From: DASTHS01 sp035718085
GTDB taxonomy: Bacteria > Actinomycetota > Acidimicrobiia > Acidimicrobiales > Palsa-688
Length of the DNA stretch: 17,857 nt
NCBI GenBank assembly: GCA_035718085.1
Contig: DASTHS010000012.1
Location: forward strand, 1 to 17,857
Direction of reading: 5' to 3'
The notes beneath the pieces were generated by a model. The model was not told the origin of the DNA, ran no database searches, and was given only the letters and a program-made list of their open reading frames with translations. The position numbers were made by a program, and so were the translations under genes. Of this stretch, positions 1 through 7,155 are shown one piece after another; the first letter of the stretch is position 1; each line of letters opens with the position of its first letter.

Positions 1-588
1 GATCGACCCCTCGGAGATGGCGATCACCGAGAACACGGTGATCACCCCGACGACCGACGCGGCGAGCACAGCGGCCAGGGCGGCCACCCACGCCCGACCG
101 AGTGGGTCGGCCCCCACGCCGACCAGGTGGAACACCGTGACGGCCGAGAGGGTGGTGCAGGCGAAGCTGGCCAGGTTGAACGCCAGCTTCACCACCGGCT
201 GGCGTCGGTGCACCACCAGCGCCAGGCCGCCGCCCAGCAACGTGGCGGCCACCAGCACGCCCGGCGGGGCGAAGAACAAGCCGACGACCAGGGCGATCTC
301 CGAGAGCGAGAACGTCTGGCTCTCCCGGTAGAACTTGATGTGGACCACGAACACCTCGGCGGCCACGAACAGCACCACGAGCGCCAGGCCGATCAGGGGC
401 GAGCGCTGCATCGGGGCCCGCATGTGGCGCACGGCCCCCAGGTAGAGGCCGAGGGCGCCGCTCGACATGGCCGCGGTGAGCAGCCACACGCCGGCGGTGG
501 TGCCGATGGCCGGCCCGACGGCAGCGGCGACGGCCGATCGCAGCCGGGCGGCGGCCGCCTGCACCCGGCTGGCGGTGGTCAGCTCCAC
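1..588 (-). CDS. Membrane sensor domain (MASE-like), partial; probable N-terminus of a GGDEF/EAL-type protein
   Basis: The frame is open from GTG at 588 to the left edge, giving 196 codons with no stop, so the C-terminal part is missing. The translation is strongly hydrophobic with about five or six membrane segments. Readable stretches include LVVLFVAAEVFVVHIKFYRE, SLSEIALVVGLFFAPPG and VVKLAFNLASF. The same layout (strand, polar S/E turn, hydrophobic segment ending in a Pro, basic turn, FN-A-S helix) occurs at residues 60-128 of the right-edge GGDEF-EAL protein, so I read this as a related membrane sensor domain. Such domains commonly precede GGDEF and EAL domains in actinobacteria, but none is visible here, so the output domain is an inference. 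The GTG lies 4 bp after the stop of the subtilase gene, which suggests one transcript and translational coupling. No clear ribosome binding site is seen. Alternatives are another multi-pass protein or a sensor kinase. Confidence 0.6.
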   Translation of the reverse strand, partial: MELTTASRVQAAAARLRSAVAAAVGPAIGTTAGVWLLTAAMSSGALGLYLGAVRHMRAPMQRSPLIGLALVVLFVAAEVFVVHIKFYRESQTFSLSEIALVVGLFFAPPGVLVAATLLGGGLALVVHRRQPVVKLAFNLASFACTTLSAVTVFHLVGVGADPLGRAWVAALAAVLAASVVGVITVFSVIAISEGSI

Positions 589-592
589 GTCG

Positions 593-2197
593 CTACTGCC
601 AGCTCGCCGACGACCAGCTGGTACCACTCCAGGAGGTGCCGCTCCAGCTGGTGCCGCTCCAGGAGGTGCCGCTCCAGCTGGTGCCGCTCCACGAGGTGCC
701 ACTCCACGAGGTGCCGCTCCAGGACCCGCCCGTCCAGGACTGACCAGGGTTCTGGTGCTTCTCGAAGCGGTGCAGGCCGGACCATGCCGGGAGCTCGTAG
801 GCCAGCTCGCCGACGTAGATGCCCCGGTTCCAGGTCGGGCCCGACCATGCCGCCTGCCGGGCCTCGAGGGCGGCCATGCCCGCCGACGAGAACGGGTTGA
901 GCTGCACGTCGCGCTCGCCGTCGAGCTCGGTGCCGTCCAAGTCGACGTGGTCGGTGCCCCGTGAGCGCTCCAGCGACCCGGTGCCGGTGCTCGGTGGGGC
1001 CGTCTGCACCACCGACGCCGCCGGGGCGACCGCGGCGGTGAGGGCAGCGGTCAGGTCGAGGCGCCCGGCGCCCTGCGCCGCCCGGCTGGCGCCGGGGATC
1101 GGTGTGGCGGTGGCGGTGAGCAGCGACTTCACCTGGTCGGGGGTGAGGTCGGGGCGGGCCGACAGCACCAGGGCGGCGGCGCCGGCGGTCACCGCCGTGG
1201 CCTCCGACGTGCCGCTGCCCCGGAAGAACTCGGTGCCGAGGCGCCCGACGGGGTGGTTCAGGTCGATGTAGCTGCCCGGCACCCGCAGGCCCTGCAGGTG
1301 GCTGCCGACGGCCACCAGGTCGGGGGCCTTGCAGCTGGCGCAGCCGGCCGAGCTCGCCGAGTAGGTGCCGACGGCGTCGTCGGCGCCGTCCGCGGTTCCC
1401 ATGGTGTCGTAGCCACCGGCGGTGATGATGAAGGGGTCGTAGCCGGGGTCGGCGAGCCCCGGTGCGCCGGTGCCCTGCTGGAACCCCGTGTTGCCGGCGG
1501 CGGCGACGACGACGATGCCGGCCTTCCAGGCCTGTTCGACCGCGAAGGCCAACGGGTCGCTGGCGTAGCCCTGGGTCGAGTTGGTGCCGTACGACAGCGA
1601 CAGGACGCGGATGTTCAGGCCGTGGGCGGCCTTGTTCTGCACGACCCAGTCGATGGCGGCGATCACCTGAGACACGTCGACCTCCCCATCGGCAACCCCG
1701 ACCTTGAGGTTGACGATCCGGGCGCCCGGCGCCACCCCCCGGTAGCCGGTGGCGGCGTCGTCGCCGGCGATCAGGCCGGCCATGAAGGTGCCGTGGCCGT
1801 TCTCGTCGAGGTCGCGCAGTGTCGGGTCGGCGGCGTCGAGGGCCAGGTCGGGCCCGTTCACGACCTTCCCGGCGGCCGACAGGCCCGGCACCGGGCTGAC
1901 CCCGGTGTCGATCACCGCCACGTCCACGCCACGGCCGGTCGCCCCGGTGGCCCACCACGCCGGGGCCCCGGTGGCGGCGTCGGTGGCGGCCATCGAGTAG
2001 GGGTCGGTGGCGGCGTTGTAGTTGGCGCCGGCGACGGCGGCGGTGCCGGCGAACGCCTGGGGGGCGACGACCGCCGAGGCCATGCCCGAGGCCACGGCCA
2101 CCATGGCCTTGCCCTTCCACGACACGTGCCGCGACCGCTTCCACGACACGTGCCGACCGCCCTGCCGTCCGTTCGCCCTGGGTGCGCTGGCGCCCAC
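593..2197 (-). CDS. Secreted subtilisin-like serine protease (peptidase S8) with C-terminal SGTSW repeats
   Basis: A 534-residue subtilase that should hydrolyse peptide bonds outside the membrane. The catalytic triad is visible: Asp97 in VIDTG, His135 in NGHGT and Ser331 in GTSEAT, with oxyanion Asn236 in AAAGN. The N-terminus has a basic stretch (two RHVSWK copies, residues 15-28) and then a hydrophobic run ending AQAFA-like near residue 50 (PQAFA), which fits a signal peptide. The catalytic domain spans about 85-390. A linker of about 100 residues follows, then W-S-G motifs and seven exact SGTSW units at 494-528, ending SSASWQ. No sorting signal or membrane anchor is seen. GTG 2197 is chosen because AGGAGA lies 6 nt upstream; later GTG codons lack this. 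The membrane sensor gene follows 4 bp downstream. Transcription probably starts near 2248. The family assignment is firm; substrate and the role of the tail are unknown. Confidence 0.93.
   Translation of the reverse strand: MGASAPRANGRQGGRHVSWKRSRHVSWKGKAMVAVASGMASAVVAPQAFAGTAAVAGANYNAATDPYSMAATDAATGAPAWWATGATGRGVDVAVIDTGVSPVPGLSAAGKVVNGPDLALDAADPTLRDLDENGHGTFMAGLIAGDDAATGYRGVAPGARIVNLKVGVADGEVDVSQVIAAIDWVVQNKAAHGLNIRVLSLSYGTNSTQGYASDPLAFAVEQAWKAGIVVVAAAGNTGFQQGTGAPGLADPGYDPFIITAGGYDTMGTADGADDAVGTYSASSAGCASCKAPDLVAVGSHLQGLRVPGSYIDLNHPVGRLGTEFFRGSGTSEATAVTAGAAALVLSARPDLTPDQVKSLLTATATPIPGASRAAQGAGRLDLTAALTAAVAPAASVVQTAPPSTGTGSLERSRGTDHVDLDGTELDGERDVQLNPFSSAGMAALEARQAAWSGPTWNRGIYVGELAYELPAWSGLHRFEKHQNPGQSWTGGSWSGTSWSGTSWSGTSWSGTSWSGTSWSGTSWSGTSWSSASWQ
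614..718 (-). repeat. Seven 15-bp tandem repeats encoding SGTSW
   Basis: Seven in-register 15-bp units, plus-strand form CCAGSWGGTGCCGCT-like, encode Ser-Gly-Thr-Ser-Trp on the minus strand. A degenerate eighth unit lies at 719-733. The second Ser codon alternates: positions 629-658 and 659-688 are identical 30-bp blocks, pointing to recent duplication of a two-unit block. Because the unit is a multiple of three, copy-number change would lengthen or shorten the protease tail without a frameshift. Confidence 0.95.
2114..2155 (-). repeat. 18-bp direct repeat in the signal peptide (RHVSWK twice)
   Basis: CTTCCACGACACGTGCCG occurs at 2114-2131 and again at 2138-2155, separated by 6 bp. On the coding strand each copy reads Arg-His-Val-Ser-Trp-Lys, so the signal peptide n-region is RHVSWK-RS-RHVSWK-GK. 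Each copy contains a CACGTG core. The duplication lies inside the coding region if translation starts at 2197. Confidence 0.85.
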
Positions 2198-2202
2198 GTC
2201 CG

Positions 2203-2208
2203 TCTCCT
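2203..2208 (-). promoter_or_regulatory. Ribosome binding site of the subtilase gene
   Basis: Minus-strand AGGAGA lies 5-6 nt before GTG 2197. It is the only good Shine-Dalgarno in the region and fixes the start upstream of the RHVSWK duplication. Confidence 0.7.
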
Positions 2209-2254
2209 GTCGTCCGAGATGGTCCCACCAACCGGAGCGGAGGTGGCACGCACA

Positions 2255-2283
2255 GTGGTACAGCGGACTAGTCCGATCGGCAA
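2255..2283 (-). promoter_or_regulatory. Probable promoter of the subtilase operon with a palindrome in its spacer
   Basis: Reading the minus strand, TTGCCG (2283-2278) and TACCAC (2260-2255) are 17 bp apart, a normal sigma-70 type spacing. The spacer holds the perfect 12-bp palindrome CGGACTAGTCCG (2264-2275), a classical place for a repressor operator. Transcription would start near 2248, leaving a leader of about 50 nt before GTG 2197. The -35 is a moderate match and the -10 lacks the final T in register, so this is a candidate only. Confidence 0.4.
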
Positions 2284-2353
2284 CCCCCTTCGTGTTCTTC
2301 TGACCACAACGGGTGGTGGGCGGCGGCGCGATCGGACCGCTCGCATCGCCGCG

Positions 2354-2369
2354 GCGAACACGTGTTCGA
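2354..2369. promoter_or_regulatory. LexA-type SOS box
   Basis: GCGAACACGTGTTCGA contains the perfect 14-bp palindrome CGAACACGTGTTCG (2355-2368). The mycobacterial LexA box is TCGAAC-N4-GTTCGA, and only the first base differs. It lies 9 bp upstream of the -10 of the exonuclease/UvrC-like gene, overlapping the -35 area, so bound LexA would block the promoter. E. coli cho, a UvrC-like SOS gene, is controlled the same way. The match is direct; LexA binding is inferred. Confidence 0.8.
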
Positions 2370-2378
2370 CGCCGCGGC

Positions 2379-2384
2379 TACGGT
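2379..2384 (+). promoter_or_regulatory. -10 element of a probable leaderless promoter
   Basis: TACGGT fits TANNNT and ends 8 nt before GTG 2393, where transcription would be expected to start. No Shine-Dalgarno precedes that GTG. Leaderless mRNAs are common in actinobacteria, so the transcript probably begins at or beside the start codon. The SOS box occupies the -35 position. Confidence 0.5.
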
Positions 2385-2392
2385 GCCGGGCC

Positions 2393-4054
2393 GTGCAGGC
2401 CTCGTTCGACGACCTGAGCACGCCGCTCGCCCAGGTCACCTTCGTGGTGGTCGACCTCGAGACCACGGGCGGGTCGCCGGCCACCGACGCGATCACCGAG
2501 GTGGGTGCGGTGAAGCTGCGCGGCGGGGAGTGCCTGGGCACGTTCGCCACCCTGGTGAACCCCGGGGTGGCCATCCCGCCGTCGATCACCTACCTGACCG
2601 GCATCACCGAGTGGATGGTCGCCCCGGCCCCCCCGATCGAGGGGGTGCTGGCAGCCCTGCTCGAGTTCATCGGCGACGCCGTCGTGGTCGGCCACAACGT
2701 CGGCTTCGACGTCCGCTTCCTCGACGCCGCCTGCGCCGCCACCGGGCGACCGCGGCTGGCCAACCGCATCGTCGACACCTGCGCCCTCGCCCGGCGCCTG
2801 GTGCGCGAGGAGGTGCCCGACTGCAAGCTCGGCACCCTCGCCGCCCACCTCCGCCTCGACCACACCCCCTGTCACCGGGCGCTCGACGACGCCCTGGCCA
2901 CCGGCGACCTGCTCCACGCCATGCTCGAGCGGGCCGCGGGTCTCGGCGTCCTCGGCCTCGACGATCTGCTGGCCCTGCCGACGGTGCGGGGGCACGCCCA
3001 GGCCGGCAAGCTGGCCCTCACCGCCCGGCTGCCCCGCTCGCCGGGCGTCTACCTGTTCCGCAACGCCGCCGGGCGGGTGATCTACGTGGGCAAGGCGGTC
3101 GACCTGCGACGGCGGGTGCGCAGCTACTTCACCGGTGGCGGCGACGACCGGAGGAAGGCGTCGGCGATGCTGCGGGAGCTCGCGGCGATCGAACACCAGG
3201 TGTGCGCCAACGACCTCGAGGCGCGGGTGCGCGAGATCCGCCTGATCCACGCCCTGGCCCCCCGGTACAACGCCGAGGCCAAGCACTGGAAGCGGTACGT
3301 GTACGTCAAGCTGACCCTGGCCGAGCGCTACCCGCGCCTGGCGGTGGTGCGCACCACACCCGACGACGGCGGCCTCTACCTGGGGCCGGTCGGCTCCGCC
3401 CGCGCCGCCCGGGTGGTGGTCGAGGCGGTCGAATCGGTGCTGCCGCTGCGCCGCTGCGCCACCCGTGTGCCCCGGGGCGGCCCGACGCGGGGGTGGCCGT
3501 GCACCCCGGCGCAGCTCGGGGTGGCCGCCTGCCCGTGCTCGGGAGGGGCGCCGGCCTACGACGCCACCGTCGCCGCCGCCCTCGAGGCCCTGCGCCACCA
3601 GCCCCGCCGGCTGCTCGACCCCCTCGAGGCCCGCATGCACGCCCTCGCCGAGGGCGAGCGGTTCGAGGAGGCTGCGACCGCGCGTGACCGGGCCGCCGCC
3701 CTGTCACGGGTCCTCACCCGCCAGGCGCGCCTGCACGCGCTGCGGGCGGCCGGCCGGCTGGTGGTGACCGTGGCCGGTGAGGGGGGAGCGGTCATCGACG
3801 CCGGGCGCCTCGTGACGGCGTGGGGCCCCGAGGGCGCCTCGCCGGCCGGGCCGCCCGCGCCGGCCGCCGTCGCCCCCTCACGGCCGACGGACCCGATCGG
3901 CCGCGACGAGGTCGACGAGATGGCGTGCGTGGCCCGCTGGCTCGACGGGCACGCCGGGCAGCTGCGGCTGATCGACGCCGGCCACGGCTGGGCGTGGCCG
4001 GCCTGGCGCGCCGATCCCCCCACCCGCCGGCCCCGCTCCTCCCCGTTCGCCTGA
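2393..4054 (+). CDS. DEDDh 3'-5' exonuclease fused to a UvrC/Cho-like GIY-YIG nuclease
   Basis: A 553-residue DNA-repair nuclease fusion. The DnaQ-type exonuclease spans about 14-175, with Exo I D21/E23 in VVDLETTG, Exo II D106 in HNVGFD and Exo III H161/D165 in CHRALDD, so all DEDDh residues are present. A UvrC N-terminal GIY-YIG domain follows (about 214-300; GVY at 218-220, IYVG at 230-233, basic LRRRVRS, then LEARVREIRLIHALAPRYN). Cysteines 355, 370, 380 and 382 resemble the iron-sulfur ligands of UvrC. A UVR motif is at about 410-440 (MHALAEGERFEEAATARDR). The RNase H-like and HhH domains of full UvrC are absent, as in Cho. It probably incises damaged DNA in the cytoplasm. GTG 2393 is the last start before Exo I and fits the -10 box; the frame remains open far upstream only because it runs antisense to the subtilase. 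Confidence 0.92.
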   Translation: MQASFDDLSTPLAQVTFVVVDLETTGGSPATDAITEVGAVKLRGGECLGTFATLVNPGVAIPPSITYLTGITEWMVAPAPPIEGVLAALLEFIGDAVVVGHNVGFDVRFLDAACAATGRPRLANRIVDTCALARRLVREEVPDCKLGTLAAHLRLDHTPCHRALDDALATGDLLHAMLERAAGLGVLGLDDLLALPTVRGHAQAGKLALTARLPRSPGVYLFRNAAGRVIYVGKAVDLRRRVRSYFTGGGDDRRKASAMLRELAAIEHQVCANDLEARVREIRLIHALAPRYNAEAKHWKRYVYVKLTLAERYPRLAVVRTTPDDGGLYLGPVGSARAARVVVEAVESVLPLRRCATRVPRGGPTRGWPCTPAQLGVAACPCSGGAPAYDATVAAALEALRHQPRRLLDPLEARMHALAEGERFEEAATARDRAAALSRVLTRQARLHALRAAGRLVVTVAGEGGAVIDAGRLVTAWGPEGASPAGPPAPAAVAPSRPTDPIGRDEVDEMACVARWLDGHAGQLRLIDAGHGWAWPAWRADPPTRRPRSSPFA

Positions 4055-4094
4055 ACGGCTACGGGTCGGCCCCCAGGGTGCCGATGGGGAGGAG

Positions 4095-5294
4095 GTGCAT
4101 CCGTCGCGATGGGTCGATGTCGGGGTGGCCGCCACCCCCGCTGCGGCGGAGGCCGGCTTCGAGGCGGCGTGCCACGCCGTCCGCGGGCGGCGACCGGCGC
4201 TCGTCGTGGCGTTCGCCAACGGCGCCCACGACCTCGAGGAGGTGGCGCGTGGCATCCGCCTGGCCGTGCCGTCGGGCGTCCCGCTGGTGGGCTGCAGCAC
4301 CGCCGGCGAGCTGGCGGCCGGTGGCGACGGCCGGCGCGTCGCCGGATCGTGCGGGCTGGTCGTCGTGGCCCTCGGCGGTGACGGGTTCGCCGTTCGCACC
4401 GGTGTCGCCACCGGCGCGTCGGCCGACCTGCGCGGCGCCGGTGAGCGGGCCGCCCGCGCCGCCGTCTCCGGCGCGGCCGGCCACACCGGCGGCCAGGTGG
4501 TGCTCCTGCTCAGCGACGGCCTCGCCGGAGACCAGCAGGAGGTGGTGCGCGGCGCCTACTCGGTCACCGGGGCCGGACTGCCGCTGGTCGGCGGGTGCGC
4601 GGGCGACGACCTCCGCATGGAGCGCACCACCCAGCTCTACGGCGACGGCCACGGGCCGGACCGGGCGTTGACCGACGCGGTCGTGGCCGTGCACCTGTCG
4701 TCGGACGCACCCATCGGCGTCGGCGTGCACCACGGCTGGACGCCGGTGGGCAGCCCGGTCGCCGTCAGCTCGGAGGGCACCCGGGTGCGCTACCTCGACG
4801 GGCTGCCGGCCCTCGACGTCTACCTGGAGCGCCTGCAGCCGCCTCGCGCCGCCCGGGACGACCCGGCCGCGTTCACCCAGTTCGCATCGACCCACCCGCT
4901 GGGCTTCACCCGGCGTTCCGGCACGAGCGTGCGCTTCGTCGCCGGGGGCGACTTCCGCCGGCGGGAGCTGCTGTGCGTCGCCCACGTCCCGGACGACTCG
5001 CTGGCCCACCTCATGACCGGCGACCGCCAGTCGGTGCTCGACGCCACCGAGGCCGCCGCCCGGGGTGCCCTGCACCAACTCGGGGGCGCCCCGGTGTCAG
5101 GCGTGATCGCCTTCGACTGCGTCGCCCGCCGCGGCGTGCTCGGCGACGGGGGCGTGCTGGCCGAGGTCGAGCGGCTGGCCGCCACCGTGGCCGGCGCCCC
5201 GGTCGCCGGCTTCTACACCTACGGCGAGTTCGCCCGCACCACCGGCGTCACCGGGTTCCACAACCAGACGCTCGTGGTCCTGGCGCTGGCCTGA
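4095..5294 (+). CDS. FIST domain sensor protein
   Basis: A 399-residue soluble protein with both FIST halves. The FIST N region covers about 33-235 (VGCSTAGEL at 65-73, LVGGCAGDD at 164-172) and the FIST C region about 237-385 (HHGWTPVG near 212, then GFYTYGEFA and FHNQTLVVLAL close to the end). FIST domains are thought to bind small ligands and occur in signal-transduction proteins or beside their genes. Here a GGDEF-EAL gene begins 3 bp after the stop, so this protein probably senses an input and modulates that enzyme; ligand and partner contact are inferred. GTG 4095 is chosen as the first start, but the purine run GGGGAGGAG abuts it, so the spacing is poor. GTG 4125 is an alternative giving a protein 10 residues shorter. 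Confidence 0.85.
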   Translation: MHPSRWVDVGVAATPAAAEAGFEAACHAVRGRRPALVVAFANGAHDLEEVARGIRLAVPSGVPLVGCSTAGELAAGGDGRRVAGSCGLVVVALGGDGFAVRTGVATGASADLRGAGERAARAAVSGAAGHTGGQVVLLLSDGLAGDQQEVVRGAYSVTGAGLPLVGGCAGDDLRMERTTQLYGDGHGPDRALTDAVVAVHLSSDAPIGVGVHHGWTPVGSPVAVSSEGTRVRYLDGLPALDVYLERLQPPRAARDDPAAFTQFASTHPLGFTRRSGTSVRFVAGGDFRRRELLCVAHVPDDSLAHLMTGDRQSVLDATEAAARGALHQLGGAPVSGVIAFDCVARRGVLGDGGVLAEVERLAATVAGAPVAGFYTYGEFARTTGVTGFHNQTLVVLALA

Positions 5295-5297
5295 GCT

Positions 5298-7121
5298 GTG
5301 GCCGCCACCGACTGGATCGCCCACCAACTGGTGGGGTTCCTCGGCGAGCTCACCGCGGACACGGCCGGGTGGCCGAGCCGGCGCCTGGCCCTGCAGCGCG
5401 GAGCCGAGCGCATCGCCGAGGCCCTCGACGCCGAGGCGGTCTGGGTGCTGTGGCACGGGCGCGTGGTGGTGCACGCCGGCTTCGGCTCGGCGCCGGTGCC
5501 GTGGGCGCAGCTGCGCTCCTTCGCCGCCCCCGGCACCGCCACCGTCGACCTGCCGGCCGTGGGGCCGGCCTTCGCCCTCACCGTGCCGTTCGGGGACGCC
5601 GATGCCGCCCGCGCCCACGCCCTGGTGCTGGCCAGGCAGGGCGCCGCCTTCGACCGGGAGGAGGTGGTGCTGGTCAGGTCGCTGGCGCGGGTGCTCGCCC
5701 TGACGCTGCGCTCCGTCGACGCCGTGCGAGCCGAACGGCGGCTGCGCCAGCGCAGCGAGCGACTCGCCGCCAGTGCCCTCCTCGACCCCCTGACCGGCCT
5801 GCCGAACCGCGCTGCGTTCCTCGACGCCCTGCAGCGGGTGGGCGCAGGGCGCGTCGGCGGCGCCGTCGATCAGGTGGCGGTGCTGTTCATGGACCTCGAC
5901 GGCTTCAAGCTCGTGAACGACACCTTGGGCCACCACGCCGGTGACGAGCTGCTGCAAGCCGTCGCCGCCCGCCTCGCCGCCGTCATGCGCAGCGACGCCC
6001 TCGTCGCCCGCCTGGGGGGCGACGAGTTCGCCGTGCTGGTGGGGCCTCCGGTCCGGCCGAGCGGCGCCGAAGCGGTGGCCGAGCGGGTGCGGTCGGCGAT
6101 GGCCGAGCCCTTCGAGGTCGCCGGTCGGCGGGTGACCGCCGCCACCAGCATCGGCATCGCCGTCGGGCCCCGTGTCGGGCAGGGCAGCGCCGAGCTGCTC
6201 GCCGACGCCGACCTGGCGATGTACCGGGCCAAGGCCGAAGCCGTGGGGCGGCACCGCGTGTTCGCCCCCTGGATGCGCGACGAGGTGGTGGCCCGCACCG
6301 AGCTCGAGCAGGCGCTGCGCGCCTCGATCAGCGAGGGGGGGCTGCGCTGCGCCTACCAGCCCATCGTCGAGCTGGCCACGGGGCGGGTCACCGGCCTCGA
6401 GGCGCTCGTGCGGTGGGAGCGACCCGGCGTGGGCCTGCTGCCGCCGGCGGTGTTCCTGCCCGTCGCCGTCGAGGCGGGGGTGATCGGGCTGCTCGACAAC
6501 TGGGTGCTCGGCGAGGCGTGCCGGCAGCTGGCGGCGTGGCGGGCCAGGTTCCCGGCGGCGGCCGACGTCAACCTGGGGGTGAACGTGTCGGGCCACCAGC
6601 TGCCGTGGCGCGACCTGCCGGCGATGGTCGAACGGGCCACGACCGTGCACGGTGTGCCCCGCCGACGGCTCCTGCTCGAGGTGAGCGAGGAGGCGGTGAC
6701 CGGCGCCGACGACGACGCCACCGCCGCCCTGGCCGAGCTGCGGCGCGCCGGCACCCTCCTCGCCATCGACGACTTCGGCACCGGCTACTCGTCGCTGCGG
6801 CGGGTGCTCGACCTGCCCATCGACGTGCTGAAGATCGACCGCGGCTTCGTCGCCGGCCTGCACCGTGACACCCGCCTCCGCGCCGTCACCACGACGATCT
6901 GCCGGCTCGGGAACGACCTGGGCGTCGACGTGGTGGCCGAGGGCGTCGAGGTGCAGGGCGAGCGTGACGCGCTCGCCGCCGTCGGCTGCACCTACGGCCA
7001 GGGCTACTTCTGGGCCCGCCCGCTCGACGCCGCCCAGGTCGAGCAGCTCTTCGAGGAGGCTGGGGCCTCCCCGGTCCACCTCGGACCGGTCGCCGCCCTC
7101 CCGCCGGTCCCGGTTGCGTAG
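5298..7121 (+). CDS. Cytosolic GGDEF-EAL protein (diguanylate cyclase/c-di-GMP phosphodiesterase)
   Basis: A 607-residue protein without membrane segments. Residues 1-145 look like a divergent GAF-type sensor; a short helical linker precedes the GGDEF domain (about 155-325) and the EAL domain (about 335-580). GGDEF is intact at 240-244, with DPLTGLPNR and FMDLDGFKLVND before it. The inhibitory-site motif RxxD reads RSDA (231-234), so the usual feedback site lacks its Asp. The EAL domain has E368-A-L, NVSGHQL, E461, DDFGTG (491-496), K512 in VLKID, E549 in AEGVE and QGY (568-570), so phosphodiesterase activity is expected. It may make, degrade or only sense c-di-GMP. The GTG start lies 3 bp after the FIST stop; no separate ribosome site is seen, so coupling is likely. 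Confidence 0.92.
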   Translation: MAATDWIAHQLVGFLGELTADTAGWPSRRLALQRGAERIAEALDAEAVWVLWHGRVVVHAGFGSAPVPWAQLRSFAAPGTATVDLPAVGPAFALTVPFGDADAARAHALVLARQGAAFDREEVVLVRSLARVLALTLRSVDAVRAERRLRQRSERLAASALLDPLTGLPNRAAFLDALQRVGAGRVGGAVDQVAVLFMDLDGFKLVNDTLGHHAGDELLQAVAARLAAVMRSDALVARLGGDEFAVLVGPPVRPSGAEAVAERVRSAMAEPFEVAGRRVTAATSIGIAVGPRVGQGSAELLADADLAMYRAKAEAVGRHRVFAPWMRDEVVARTELEQALRASISEGGLRCAYQPIVELATGRVTGLEALVRWERPGVGLLPPAVFLPVAVEAGVIGLLDNWVLGEACRQLAAWRARFPAAADVNLGVNVSGHQLPWRDLPAMVERATTVHGVPRRRLLLEVSEEAVTGADDDATAALAELRRAGTLLAIDDFGTGYSSLRRVLDLPIDVLKIDRGFVAGLHRDTRLRAVTTTICRLGNDLGVDVVAEGVEVQGERDALAAVGCTYGQGYFWARPLDAAQVEQLFEEAGASPVHLGPVAALPPVPVA

Positions 7122-7145
7122 CGTCACCGCCGACGAGACGGCCGG

Positions 7146-7150
7146 GGAGG
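7146..7150 (+). promoter_or_regulatory. Ribosome binding site of the amidohydrolase gene
   Basis: GGAGG, part of GGGGAGG, lies 5 nt before GTG 7156. It identifies this GTG as the start, although the frame is open back to 6865 within the preceding gene. Confidence 0.75.
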
Positions 7151-7155
7151 CTCCA

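Noticed and set aside
614..738. CRISPR-like repeat array
   Set aside because: Units are 15 bp with no spacers and translate as SGTSW in the frame of the protease.
579..2249. Overlapping 556-residue minus-strand frame
   Set aside because: Arg/Gly/His-rich translation without motifs; it is a frame shadow of the subtilase gene.
1253..2392. Upstream extension of the exonuclease/UvrC-like frame to 1253
   Set aside because: It is fully antisense to the subtilase, whose catalytic triad is intact, and its translation is Gly/Arg/Val low-complexity. GTG 2393 with its -10 box explains the start.
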